The notes under the pieces are model-generated. The model was not told the origin of the DNA. It saw only the letters and a program-made list of their open reading frames with translations, and ran no database searches. A stretch of 64,000 nt of DNA from Patescibacteria group bacterium (GTDB lineage: Bacteria; Patescibacteria; ABY1; UBA10025; JAHIVO01). How positions within the stretch are numbered: position 1 is the stretch's first letter; every line of letters starts with the position of its first letter. The stretch spans positions 96,685 to 160,684 of the forward strand of contig JAQULM010000001.1 in assembly GCA_028718605.1 (NCBI GenBank), given 5' to 3'. The position numbers were made by a program, and so were the translations under genes. Of the stretch, positions 52,040 through 58,737 are shown in pieces.

Positions 52040-52831
52040 TTAATATTGATTATAAATATATTTTTTAAGCAGCAAATCGATTGCGATAATATTCGGTACA
52101 ACGACTGGCTTCCTTTTACCAAGAAGAATAAATAGTGCTTCAGCAACCATGATACTAGCAGCTAACGTTTGAGCAAGTGCAATATTAGGTATGGGAATTC
52201 TTTTTTGTATAGTTTTACTTATTATCTCCTCATTAATATAGTCCGGTAAAATTGGTGCATATTTTTCAGGCGGAATTATTATTTGACCCACCTCTTCCCT
52301 TGACATCCCTTCGTGCATTCCTAAATATTCGTTAAACGAAATCCCATTAGGATCAAAAATTAATATACTTGCACCATAGCCGATTGCTTGTGGGGCTAAC
52401 ACAAATTTTTTCTGGTGCTTTGCTTCATTCGTTAATATATACGAAAAAAATAATTCATTATAATCAATGCAATCGAAAATAATATCAGATTGCTTTACAA
52501 TCTCAGTTACGTTCTTTTCATTTAATCCTTCCTTGTGCGGTGTAACTTTAATATTAGAATTAATCCCTTTAACAATTCGTGCCGTTATCTGAGCCTTATT
52601 CTCGCCTATTGTTTTTTCAAAAGCACTAAATTGATTATTAATATTCACTGCCTCATAATTTTCTGGATCTGCTAATATTATAGACTCAACACCCGTCCTT
52701 GCGGCAATTTGAGCAGTAATACTACCCATTCCACCACAACCGATCACCCCGATAGTTAAATTGCGTATGGTCTTTTGTTCTTTTTCAGAAAAGATCCCAA
52801 TGTTTCTGGCAAACATTACATCATATTCCAT
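52040..52831 (-). CDS. ThiF/MoeB/HesA family E1-like adenylyltransferase, 263 aa
   Basis: The Rossmann core begins IGVIGCGGMGSITAQIAARTG, with DPENYEAVNINNQF at the adenylation site and IFDCIDY; these are the glycine loop and the Asp-Asn region of ThiF-type E1 enzymes. No zinc-binding Cys pairs are visible at the C-terminus and the usual catalytic Cys region is not clear. Such enzymes adenylate the C-terminus of a small protein or a carboxylate. No ubiquitin-like partner ending GG is seen nearby. It sits between a small membrane protein and the 7TM kinase in an AT-rich operon. Confidence 0.85.
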   Translation of the reverse strand: MEYDVMFARNIGIFSEKEQKTIRNLTIGVIGCGGMGSITAQIAARTGVESIILADPENYEAVNINNQFSAFEKTIGENKAQITARIVKGINSNIKVTPHKEGLNEKNVTEIVKQSDIIFDCIDYNELFFSYILTNEAKHQKKFVLAPQAIGYGASILIFDPNGISFNEYLGMHEGMSREEVGQIIIPPEKYAPILPDYINEEIISKTIQKRIPIPNIALAQTLAASIMVAEALFILLGKRKPVVVPNIIAIDLLLKKYIYNQY

Positions 52832-52851
52832 ATTTTTGTATGAATTGGTTT

Positions 52852-53325
52852 TTATATAATACTACGAACAATTTGAATCCCGCTACTATAAATAAATATC
52901 CAGGTTACAAAAAATAAAATATTTATTGAAAATATTAAGTAATACAATCTTTTTTTTTCGTAGCCCAGTAAACAAATCAGAACCGTAGTCACGGGCGTCC
53001 CAGCAGATAATGTAGAAAAAACTATCCCAGTAAATTCACTATATCGAAGTACCACACGTTTTTTCTTACTTAAAGACTCTTCTTTGTTCTTAATCCAATT
53101 ATGGAGTATGTTAATTATCCTATTGCCTGATTCCTTGCTTTTATTATATAGCTTCGCAATTCCAAAACAAATTAGTATAAACGTTGCTGTAAATAATATA
53201 AAGGAGATCAGTGGTCCTAAAAAAAATATACTAGAAATAAGTAGACTTTCCCCAAAGATTAACAAAATAACACTAATAAATATTGAAGAGACCGCGCTGC
53301 TATATTTCAATACTCCTCTTAGCAT
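52852..53325 (-). CDS. hypothetical membrane protein, 157 aa
   Basis: Four hydrophobic segments (about 8-24, 30-55, 103-122 and 131-155) separated by a basic cytoplasmic loop with KEESLSKKKRVVLRYSE. No family recognised. AT-rich like its neighbours. It lies 20 bases before the ThiF-like gene and could be a membrane carrier or processing partner of the signal made by the acyltransferase, which is inference from position. Confidence 0.55.
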   Translation of the reverse strand: MLRGVLKYSSAVSSIFISVILLIFGESLLISSIFFLGPLISFILFTATFILICFGIAKLYNKSKESGNRIINILHNWIKNKEESLSKKKRVVLRYSEFTGIVFSTLSAGTPVTTVLICLLGYEKKRLYYLIFSINILFFVTWIFIYSSGIQIVRSII

Positions 53326-53405
53326 TTCATATTAGCAATTTATTATATTCTCATTGTAAACAAAAGATTGCATATCTATCGCCGATCTATTAATTTTTTC
53401 GTAAA

Positions 53406-54152
53406 TTATTTTTTTGAAAAAAAGTTATAAAACAGTGGATTCTTTCTTTTTAAAAAATCCTCCATCTCGGCTACCTTTAATAGATTTGGGCAGGTGTGGC
53501 CTTGATATGAAGAATATTCTCCGATTCTATTAAATGGAAAGCTCAATTTCAATAGCATATTCAATAATCTATCATCCATAACACTATAAATCTGCGTAAT
53601 ACCTTTCGATTTGACATAATGATACATCGCTCGGATAAGTAATAGCATCAAATGAAAACGACGGTAATCGGGTGATAAAATCAAACGTGATATTTCTGCA
53701 ATATGGTTTCGATCGATTTTATCTTGACTGTTAATTTTAAAGTGATTTTCTATAGGAAATCCCTTATCAGAAATTAAAATTAGCCGCACATAACCAACAA
53801 TTTCTTCGACACCCCCTTTAAAGTTTCGTTTTAGAAGGACAAAATGTTCAGAGTAGGGATCGTATTCATCACTTTCTAGCTTATGTGGATAATTTGAGGC
53901 TTGAAGGTAATTATATTGCTCACAGTATACCTCATACCGTAAGCGATAAATACGATACATATCATCAAGATTTTGCGAATATCTAATATAAAAATTTCTT
54001 GAGGTCCAATGATTAAAAATAATAAATTTAAAAAAATTATCAAGCTTTTTAAAAAAACGTTTAATAACTTTATTACTTATTTTAAAATTTCCAAGAAAAA
54101 TATCCCAGAGACTTATATCTAGCTCCTGATCATTATCATTTGAATCAGCCAT
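53406..54152 (-). CDS. N-acyl amino acid synthase (FeeM)/LuxI-like acyltransferase, 248 aa
   Basis: A GNAT-fold protein of the FeeM / PEP-CTERM-associated acyltransferase / LuxI group: MYRIYRLRYEVYCEQYNY at about 75 (the R-x-R-Y-E-V-Y acyl-acceptor segment), SEHFVLLKR, IVGYVRLIL, and the diagnostic AEISRLILSPDYRR. The N-terminal 60 residues are basic and have no clear domain. GAGGA precedes ATG 54152. These enzymes make N-acyl amino acids or related signals from acyl-ACP. First gene of the operon that ends with a 7TM kinase. Confidence 0.78.
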   Translation of the reverse strand: MADSNDNDQELDISLWDIFLGNFKISNKVIKRFFKKLDNFFKFIIFNHWTSRNFYIRYSQNLDDMYRIYRLRYEVYCEQYNYLQASNYPHKLESDEYDPYSEHFVLLKRNFKGGVEEIVGYVRLILISDKGFPIENHFKINSQDKIDRNHIAEISRLILSPDYRRFHLMLLLIRAMYHYVKSKGITQIYSVMDDRLLNMLLKLSFPFNRIGEYSSYQGHTCPNLLKVAEMEDFLKRKNPLFYNFFSKK

Positions 54153-54194
54153 ATACAAATTCCTCTGCTATAAAATCTTTTTTGTATAAAATTA

Positions 54195-54219
54195 ACCCCT
54201 GTGCATGAAAATAGGGGCT
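54195..54219 (-). terminator. hairpin between the two sensor units
   Basis: Arms AACCCCT and AGGGGCT around 11 bases lie between the stop of the 7TM-GAF gene (54339) and the start of the acyltransferase gene (54152). The minus strand continues TTAATTTT, so it is a plausible terminator; the plus strand also has TTTT after it. Confidence 0.5.
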
Positions 54220-54338
54220 TTTCGTGAGTTATTCATACTTTTCGTCTTTATTTTTCTTTCACCTATATTGTACCATATTTTCAGGTAAATTGAAAGGCTC
54301 TAGTGTCTTACGCTAAAGTAATTCAACACCATTCCAAT

Positions 54339-55769
54339 TTACCGCTGGGTCCCAGTAATCCTCCCGATCGCCTGCTCGTACAAAATCGCATTCCCAATCG
54401 CGCTGGTCATTTGCGGCTGGAGGCGCGTTAAATAACTGACATTGTCGGCAGTGAACGCCTCGCCGCCTTTTTTCTCGCCGAACAAAAACACGCCGAGCAG
54501 GTTATCCCGCTCACCGATCGGCAACGCCATTGCCACCTTCATTGAATTGAGTCTGTCACCAACCTTGCGTAGCACTTCACGTTGGCCGTTGACCTGCTCC
54601 TCGATCAGATACGGAATTTCTTCCGTAATCAATAACCGCGGGTTAGCGCGCAGATACTGGATGAGCACGTCATCCTGTGCGATTCGATTCGCGCCACCAT
54701 GTCCTTTTTCAAAAACGCCGGTACTGGCATTCATCACAAAGAAGTCGATTGTGCCAACGCTGAAAAAATCGCCGAACCGCGACCGTATTGTATTGACCAG
54801 GCGGTCGAGCTGGAATCCTGAAGATAAGGCATTCCGCATTTCCCTGATCTCATCCTTCACGTCAGGCCGGTTTGAATAAAACACTTTGTCGACAGCTTTC
54901 AATATCAATCGGCGAAGCGGCTCGATCGTTAGAACGATGGCAAACACAAGTAACAGCGTTGTTGTCTGGTCTGACCAGCCGAATTGCTTGACAAAATACC
55001 TTTGCGAAAAAATCAGTATATAAAAATATAAGAATAAAATGAGCGCAATTGAAATAAAGTTCGAGACGCCTTTTCGAATAACTAGATTGATGTCCATGAG
55101 GCGATACTTCAGTATTGAGTAAGCAAATGACACTGAAATGAAAATTGTACCAAGGGGGCCCCAAAAATTGGGATGGTTTTTATCGATAATCGGCATCACT
55201 AAATCGGCGATAAAACCGATTACTATTGCGGGCCCAAACCCAAAAACGATGTATTTTAACTTTGCGCGGTCAATCGAAATGCTCTTACGGTATTTTCTAA
55301 TCAACAACAGATAGGCAAATGAAACATACACTAAAGTATACATTGCAAAAACACTTTGGTAATCGCCATATACGGGAATTGAATATTCTTTTCCAACTAT
55401 TATTTGGTCTTTGGCGAAATAGGGGCCAAGCGATGAAATTGTAATCACAAGAGATGGAACTAACAGCACGAGTAATTGCCATAATTTGAATTTGCTTTTC
55501 GTCGGAAAAAGTAGAACAAAAATTATAAAAGTAGGCGCAATTAAGGCGCCAAACATAAATGCCATTCTCCCACACAATAATGCGAAATTTTGACTGGTAT
55601 TAACCAGGTAGCTGAGATAATTGGTAATTAACCATCCATTCAGCACCATTACCAACAGAAAAAACGTCCACTTGATTGCTCTTTGCTTGGCCTTGAACAA
55701 TACGATAAAAGCAACTCCAAAATTAACAATTGCTACTATCCACTCAAAAACTTTCAATACTTCAATCAT
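54339..55769 (-). CDS. 7TM-GAF protein without kinase domain, 476 aa
   Basis: Residues 1-225 form seven membrane helices and finish with the linker YSILKYRLMDINLVIRKGV, the same as in the 951-aa kinase. After an eighth membrane region and a helical segment (KAVDKVFYSNRPDVKDEIRE) a single GAF domain occupies about 305-465, with LITEEIPYLIEE. The protein ends after GAF: no HisKA, HATPase, GGDEF or other output is present. The 7TM DNA is AT-rich, the GAF part GC-richer. The gene starts one base after the preceding gene's stop. It may signal by binding another kinase. Confidence 0.85.
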   Translation of the reverse strand: MIEVLKVFEWIVAIVNFGVAFIVLFKAKQRAIKWTFFLLVMVLNGWLITNYLSYLVNTSQNFALLCGRMAFMFGALIAPTFIIFVLLFPTKSKFKLWQLLVLLVPSLVITISSLGPYFAKDQIIVGKEYSIPVYGDYQSVFAMYTLVYVSFAYLLLIRKYRKSISIDRAKLKYIVFGFGPAIVIGFIADLVMPIIDKNHPNFWGPLGTIFISVSFAYSILKYRLMDINLVIRKGVSNFISIALILFLYFYILIFSQRYFVKQFGWSDQTTTLLLVFAIVLTIEPLRRLILKAVDKVFYSNRPDVKDEIREMRNALSSGFQLDRLVNTIRSRFGDFFSVGTIDFFVMNASTGVFEKGHGGANRIAQDDVLIQYLRANPRLLITEEIPYLIEEQVNGQREVLRKVGDRLNSMKVAMALPIGERDNLLGVFLFGEKKGGEAFTADNVSYLTRLQPQMTSAIGNAILYEQAIGRITGTQR

Positions 55770-55770
55770 A

Positions 55771-56361
55771 TTATTTTCCCTTAAACCCCTCGTCTTTTTC
55801 CATTATTTCCTCTAAAAACTTCCGTAAGAAATCGGCTTTAGTCAATTTCCGCTGCTTGGCTTTGGCAGTCAAGTACCGCTCCATGCGCGGAGTGATGCGG
55901 AGGGTAAACTTGATCGTCGGCTTTTGGCTGAATCCCTTGCCAGAACTGACCTGTTCGATGAAATCTATGACTACCTGCGCGAGCTCTTTCGCCGAATACT
56001 GGACGATGTGGATGTATTCGGGCGTATTTTTCTTGGTCAGGTACCCATGCGCGATCTTTTCCGGGGTGCCCTTCCGCACCAGGTACAGGAGCGGCTTGCG
56101 CAGGGAGATCGCGTACGCGAGCAAATAGCCGATCTCTTGGTCCTGCTGCGACCCTTCGATCACGATGCAGTCCATCTTGTCGAGCAGCGTCTCCCCTGTT
56201 TCATTGAGCCGCTCGAGCTCCTCTTTCTTGAAATCGTTGTTGTTCTCGTTGTTGGACGCGACGACGAAAATCCCGGCATTGCGCAGCGTCTCTGCAATCA
56301 ATTTATAGTTTTGATTGAGCTCAGCCGGGGCTATGAGCGGAGTGAAGAGATAGAGGCGCAT
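55771..56361 (-). CDS. deoxyribosyltransferase-like Rossmann domain fused to ribbon-helix-helix domain, 196 aa
   Basis: Residues 1-135 resemble the nucleoside 2-deoxyribosyltransferase-like fold (LYLFTPLIAPAELNQNYK, DCIVIEGSQQDQEIGYLLAYAI, KPLLYLVRKG), but the Asp-Glu pairs of active enzymes are only partly kept. Residues 150-190 (KPTIKFTLRITPRMERYL, LTKADFLRKFLEEIM) form a ribbon-helix-helix DNA-binding motif. The fusion suggests a small-molecule or nucleotide-sensing regulator. It is coupled to the 7TM-GAF gene, one base apart. Confidence 0.7.
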   Translation of the reverse strand: MRLYLFTPLIAPAELNQNYKLIAETLRNAGIFVVASNNENNNDFKKEELERLNETGETLLDKMDCIVIEGSQQDQEIGYLLAYAISLRKPLLYLVRKGTPEKIAHGYLTKKNTPEYIHIVQYSAKELAQVVIDFIEQVSSGKGFSQKPTIKFTLRITPRMERYLTAKAKQRKLTKADFLRKFLEEIMEKDEGFKGK

Positions 56362-56399
56362 TGTTAGTTAAGTAGTAGGGAGTAAGTTATAAGAAATTA

Positions 56400-56515
56400 G
56401 TAAGGAGATATGAAGTAGGTTCGCAGATTAATATCCAATTCTCAAATATCCAATATCCAGTGAATGTTCAATGTCTGAATTTCCAATGCCCAATGAGAGA
56501 TAAATTGATGAGATA
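56400..56515. repeat. ATTGG/CCAAT-rich array, left of the S23-like gene
   Basis: Near-copies of CCAAT and ATTGG spaced irregularly, for example TCCAATTCTC, TCCAATATCC and CCAATGCCCAATG. It is matched by the array on the other side of the 56516-56893 gene and one at 43800-43910. Confidence 0.65.
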
Positions 56516-56893
56516 TTAATAGCTTCGCTTGTTAGTTGAGTTTACGATTGCATTGAAGATAAGCGTAAGCTCGGTTGCTTCTCGTTTGAGAGGATCGACT
56601 GCAGTCTTGAGACTCGGCACCGCTTCATCGAGCATGATAAGCCAGTGCCTCGACTCCTTTGATTCTTTCCGGCAGATGCTGATCTTGTGCTTGAAGTCTT
56701 TCCGTGACTCAGCGTTATCAGCCTCGCAGTAATTTGCGCCAACACTCGTTGCCGCCCGAATGACTTGCGTGATCAGTGGTCTGGTTACCGGTGTCTCTGA
56801 AATACGTTTCGCCAACCCAATAACCGAGCGGCCAAACGTCGCTGTCCGTTCTTCTAGATCAAATTTCTTATTTGATAATTGGGAATTGTTCAT
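56516..56893 (-). CDS. four-helix-bundle protein of the S23/23S-rRNA-intervening-sequence family, 125 aa
   Basis: Family features: FDLEERTATFGRSVIGLAKRI, PVTRPLITQVIRAATSVGANYCEAD and the FKHKISICRKESKESRHWL helix, then a last helix ending in IVNSTNKR. The protein folds as a four-helix bundle and is found as an ORF in 23S rRNA intervening sequences and in diversity-generating retroelements (Avd); free-standing copies have no known function. It is bounded on both sides by ATTGG-type repeats, suggesting that gene and repeats move together. Confidence 0.88.
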   Translation of the reverse strand: MNNSQLSNKKFDLEERTATFGRSVIGLAKRISETPVTRPLITQVIRAATSVGANYCEADNAESRKDFKHKISICRKESKESRHWLIMLDEAVPSLKTAVDPLKREATELTLIFNAIVNSTNKRSY

Positions 56894-56968
56894 TGGAGCT
56901 TAATTGGTAATTGGATATTGGCCATTGGGATTTCATTGGAAATTGATAATTGGTTATTGGATATTTCC
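56894..56968. repeat. ATTGG/CCAAT-rich array, right of the S23-like gene
   Basis: Dense ATTGG words at 5-11 base spacing, for example TTAATTGGTAATTGGATATTGG broken into repeats of the ATTGG core, up to 56965. Bordering array of the S23-like gene. Confidence 0.65.
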
Positions 56969-57964
56969 TTACACATACTCTTCCCACATCATTAATCTGA
57001 TTTTGCCGACATCCCGCGTCTGCCCCAGTACCCACATGAATTTCACGAACGTTGTTTCGAACGTCTTGTCATTGATTACAATATACTCGCGCTTCTTCTT
57101 CTTGACGTCCAGCGCAAACGGGTTGTGCGCGAGAATCGGAACTTTTTTGCGATATGCCCGTTCGAGTACGGGCTTGAAGGTATCGGGAAACAAGTTGGTA
57201 TTGAAACTGCGCACGACGATGCCGCGGTATCCCTTCTTGAGCAAGGCATCCAGGAGCTCCGGTCCGGCACCCGGGACGAGCTGCAGCAGTCCAACGTTCG
57301 ATTCGATTGTGTCGAGCAGCCGCGGCTTGGCGCGGGAGCGGCGCGTCGCCGTTGCGAGGAGCTTGATACCAAAATCCACGGTCCCGAGGAGCCCGTCGCG
57401 GTGCGCATCGAAGAAATTGAATGACGCGGCATCGCTCTTCACCGCGCGGGTGCCCTGCAGCAGGCGGTTGCCGAACATGATCGCGACTTCCGCGATGTCC
57501 ATGGACGCGACCTGCACGGCGTTAATCAGGTTTGCCTTGATGCCCAAGTTCCGGTAGTTGGAAATCAGCCCGGACAAATCCTGCTTGTCGCTCTCGGTCA
57601 CCTCGGCTGACAGCGGCGACCCGGTAACGATGATCGGCTTGCCCAACGGCTGCAGCATGAACGACAGCGCCGCACTCGTGTACAGCATCGTGTCGACGCC
57701 GTGGAGCACGACAAAACCGTCGTACCGGGGCATCCTGCTGTGGATTTCCCGGGCAAGGCGTATCCACAGGTTTGGCTCGATTTCCGACGCGTCGCCGCCA
57801 AAAACGAATACGGGATCGACGTCCGCGATCAGCTGGAGCTCGGGGATGGCGTCCATCCAAGGCTTCAGGTCAGCGCTCGACATCACGGACACGACGCGGT
57901 CGTCGGATACCATCGCGGATCCGCCGCAAAACAAGAGGCAAATTGTAGGTTTAGCGTGAAGCAT
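56969..57964 (-). CDS. L-asparaginase/asparaginase-like amidohydrolase, 331 aa
   Basis: The type I/II asparaginase fold is clear: LLFCGGSAMVSDD near the N-terminus (family GGTI), FVVLHGVDTMLYTSAALSFML with the second catalytic Thr-Asp, PIIVTGSPLS and GYRGIVVRSFN. The first nucleophile Thr of GGT is Ser here (GGSAM), and HGTDTM reads HGVDTM. Ser can still be a nucleophile, but activity is not certain. The related GatD-type amidases of tRNA amidation share the fold. Cytoplasmic, no signal peptide. Confidence 0.85.
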   Translation of the reverse strand: MLHAKPTICLLFCGGSAMVSDDRVVSVMSSADLKPWMDAIPELQLIADVDPVFVFGGDASEIEPNLWIRLAREIHSRMPRYDGFVVLHGVDTMLYTSAALSFMLQPLGKPIIVTGSPLSAEVTESDKQDLSGLISNYRNLGIKANLINAVQVASMDIAEVAIMFGNRLLQGTRAVKSDAASFNFFDAHRDGLLGTVDFGIKLLATATRRSRAKPRLLDTIESNVGLLQLVPGAGPELLDALLKKGYRGIVVRSFNTNLFPDTFKPVLERAYRKKVPILAHNPFALDVKKKKREYIVINDKTFETTFVKFMWVLGQTRDVGKIRLMMWEEYV

Positions 57965-58421
57965 GTATCGCTTTAATCTTCATTCTATTGTTTTTTAGCT
58001 AACTAATGCTTGTCACTCTGACCTGCTGGACGTTTAGAGATCGCCGCGCTTCGCTCGCGATGACAGAAAAAGTATGTCTTTGCGACCGGAGCGAAGCAAT
58101 CAAGTTCAGATTCCGGGTCAAGCCCGGAATGACCAGGGTTTATTATTTTGTCATCCTGAACTTGATTCGGCGTCGAGCCATCTCACCCTCTGTCACTCTG
58201 ACCCGCCATTGGGTGGGGAAGAGTCCCCTGGCCGGAGGCCAGGAGATGCTTTGCATGCAGTGGCGTCATGGGGTCTCTCGTTACACATGAAGGAGGCGGT
58301 GACCAACCCAGTTTGTCACCCTGAACGCAGTGAAGGGTCCCCTGGCCGATTGTCCAGAGATCGCCGCGCTTCGCTCGCGATGACAGAAAAAGTATGTCTT
58401 TGCGAGCGCAGCGAAGCAATC
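57965..58421. repeat. dispersed palindromic repeat cluster
   Basis: Two direct copies of a 66-base unit lie at 58036-58101 and 58356-58421, with only a few differences. They include GATCGCCGCGCTTCGCTCGC and end GCGAAGCAATC. Between them are related segments containing TCCCCTGGCC and CATCCTGAA words and stem-forming arms, the type of REP-like repeats that give spurious reading frames in many genomes. The last copy abuts the stop codon of the GIY-YIG gene. Confidence 0.8.
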
Positions 58422-58721
58422 TCATGAGTACCAATTATACGCAAGGTCTTTCCACTGTCTATTATTCTTTTCAATCAGCTGTATCTTCTTTTGCCTTGAA
58501 CCAGCCTTGATCTGTTTCTCCCGTGCAATTGCATCCATCGGATTGTCGAACACTTCGTAATAAACTAACTTGTTAACGTTATACTTACTTGTAAATCCTT
58601 TGACTATTTTCGTTTTGTGCTGGTACACACGCCCTTCTAAACTACCAGTAACGCCAGTATAAAGGACTCTATTGAACTTATTCGTCATAATATACATGCA
58701 GTACTGCCGTTCCTGCCGCAT
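58422..58721 (-). CDS. GIY-YIG nuclease family protein, 99 aa
   Basis: Starts MRQERQYCMYIMTNKFNRVLYTGVTGSL, where YIM and YTGVT are the GIY and YIG equivalents, then REKQIKAGSRQKKIQLIEK with the catalytic Arg and Glu region (RVYQHK, AIAREKQIK). This is the short stand-alone UPF0213/YhbQ-like type, widespread and possibly a DNA-structure nuclease. The start 58721 excludes an Arg-rich upstream extension that overlaps the 7TM gene. The gene ends at a REP-like repeat. Confidence 0.88.
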   Translation of the reverse strand: MRQERQYCMYIMTNKFNRVLYTGVTGSLEGRVYQHKTKIVKGFTSKYNVNKLVYYEVFDNPMDAIAREKQIKAGSRQKKIQLIEKNNRQWKDLAYNWYS

Positions 58722-58737
58722 AGTATCATTCCATTCG

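Noticed and set aside
43800..56968. CRISPR array from the ATTGG repeats
   Set aside because: Units are short, irregular and without unique spacers of uniform length; no cas gene is present.
57522..57860. Open frames inside the asparaginase gene on both strands
   Set aside because: Shadow frames of the GC-rich gene; the asparaginase reading has full family motifs.
58074..58434. Open frames of 83-117 aa in the REP-like cluster
   Set aside because: These are repeats read as protein and differ between copies.
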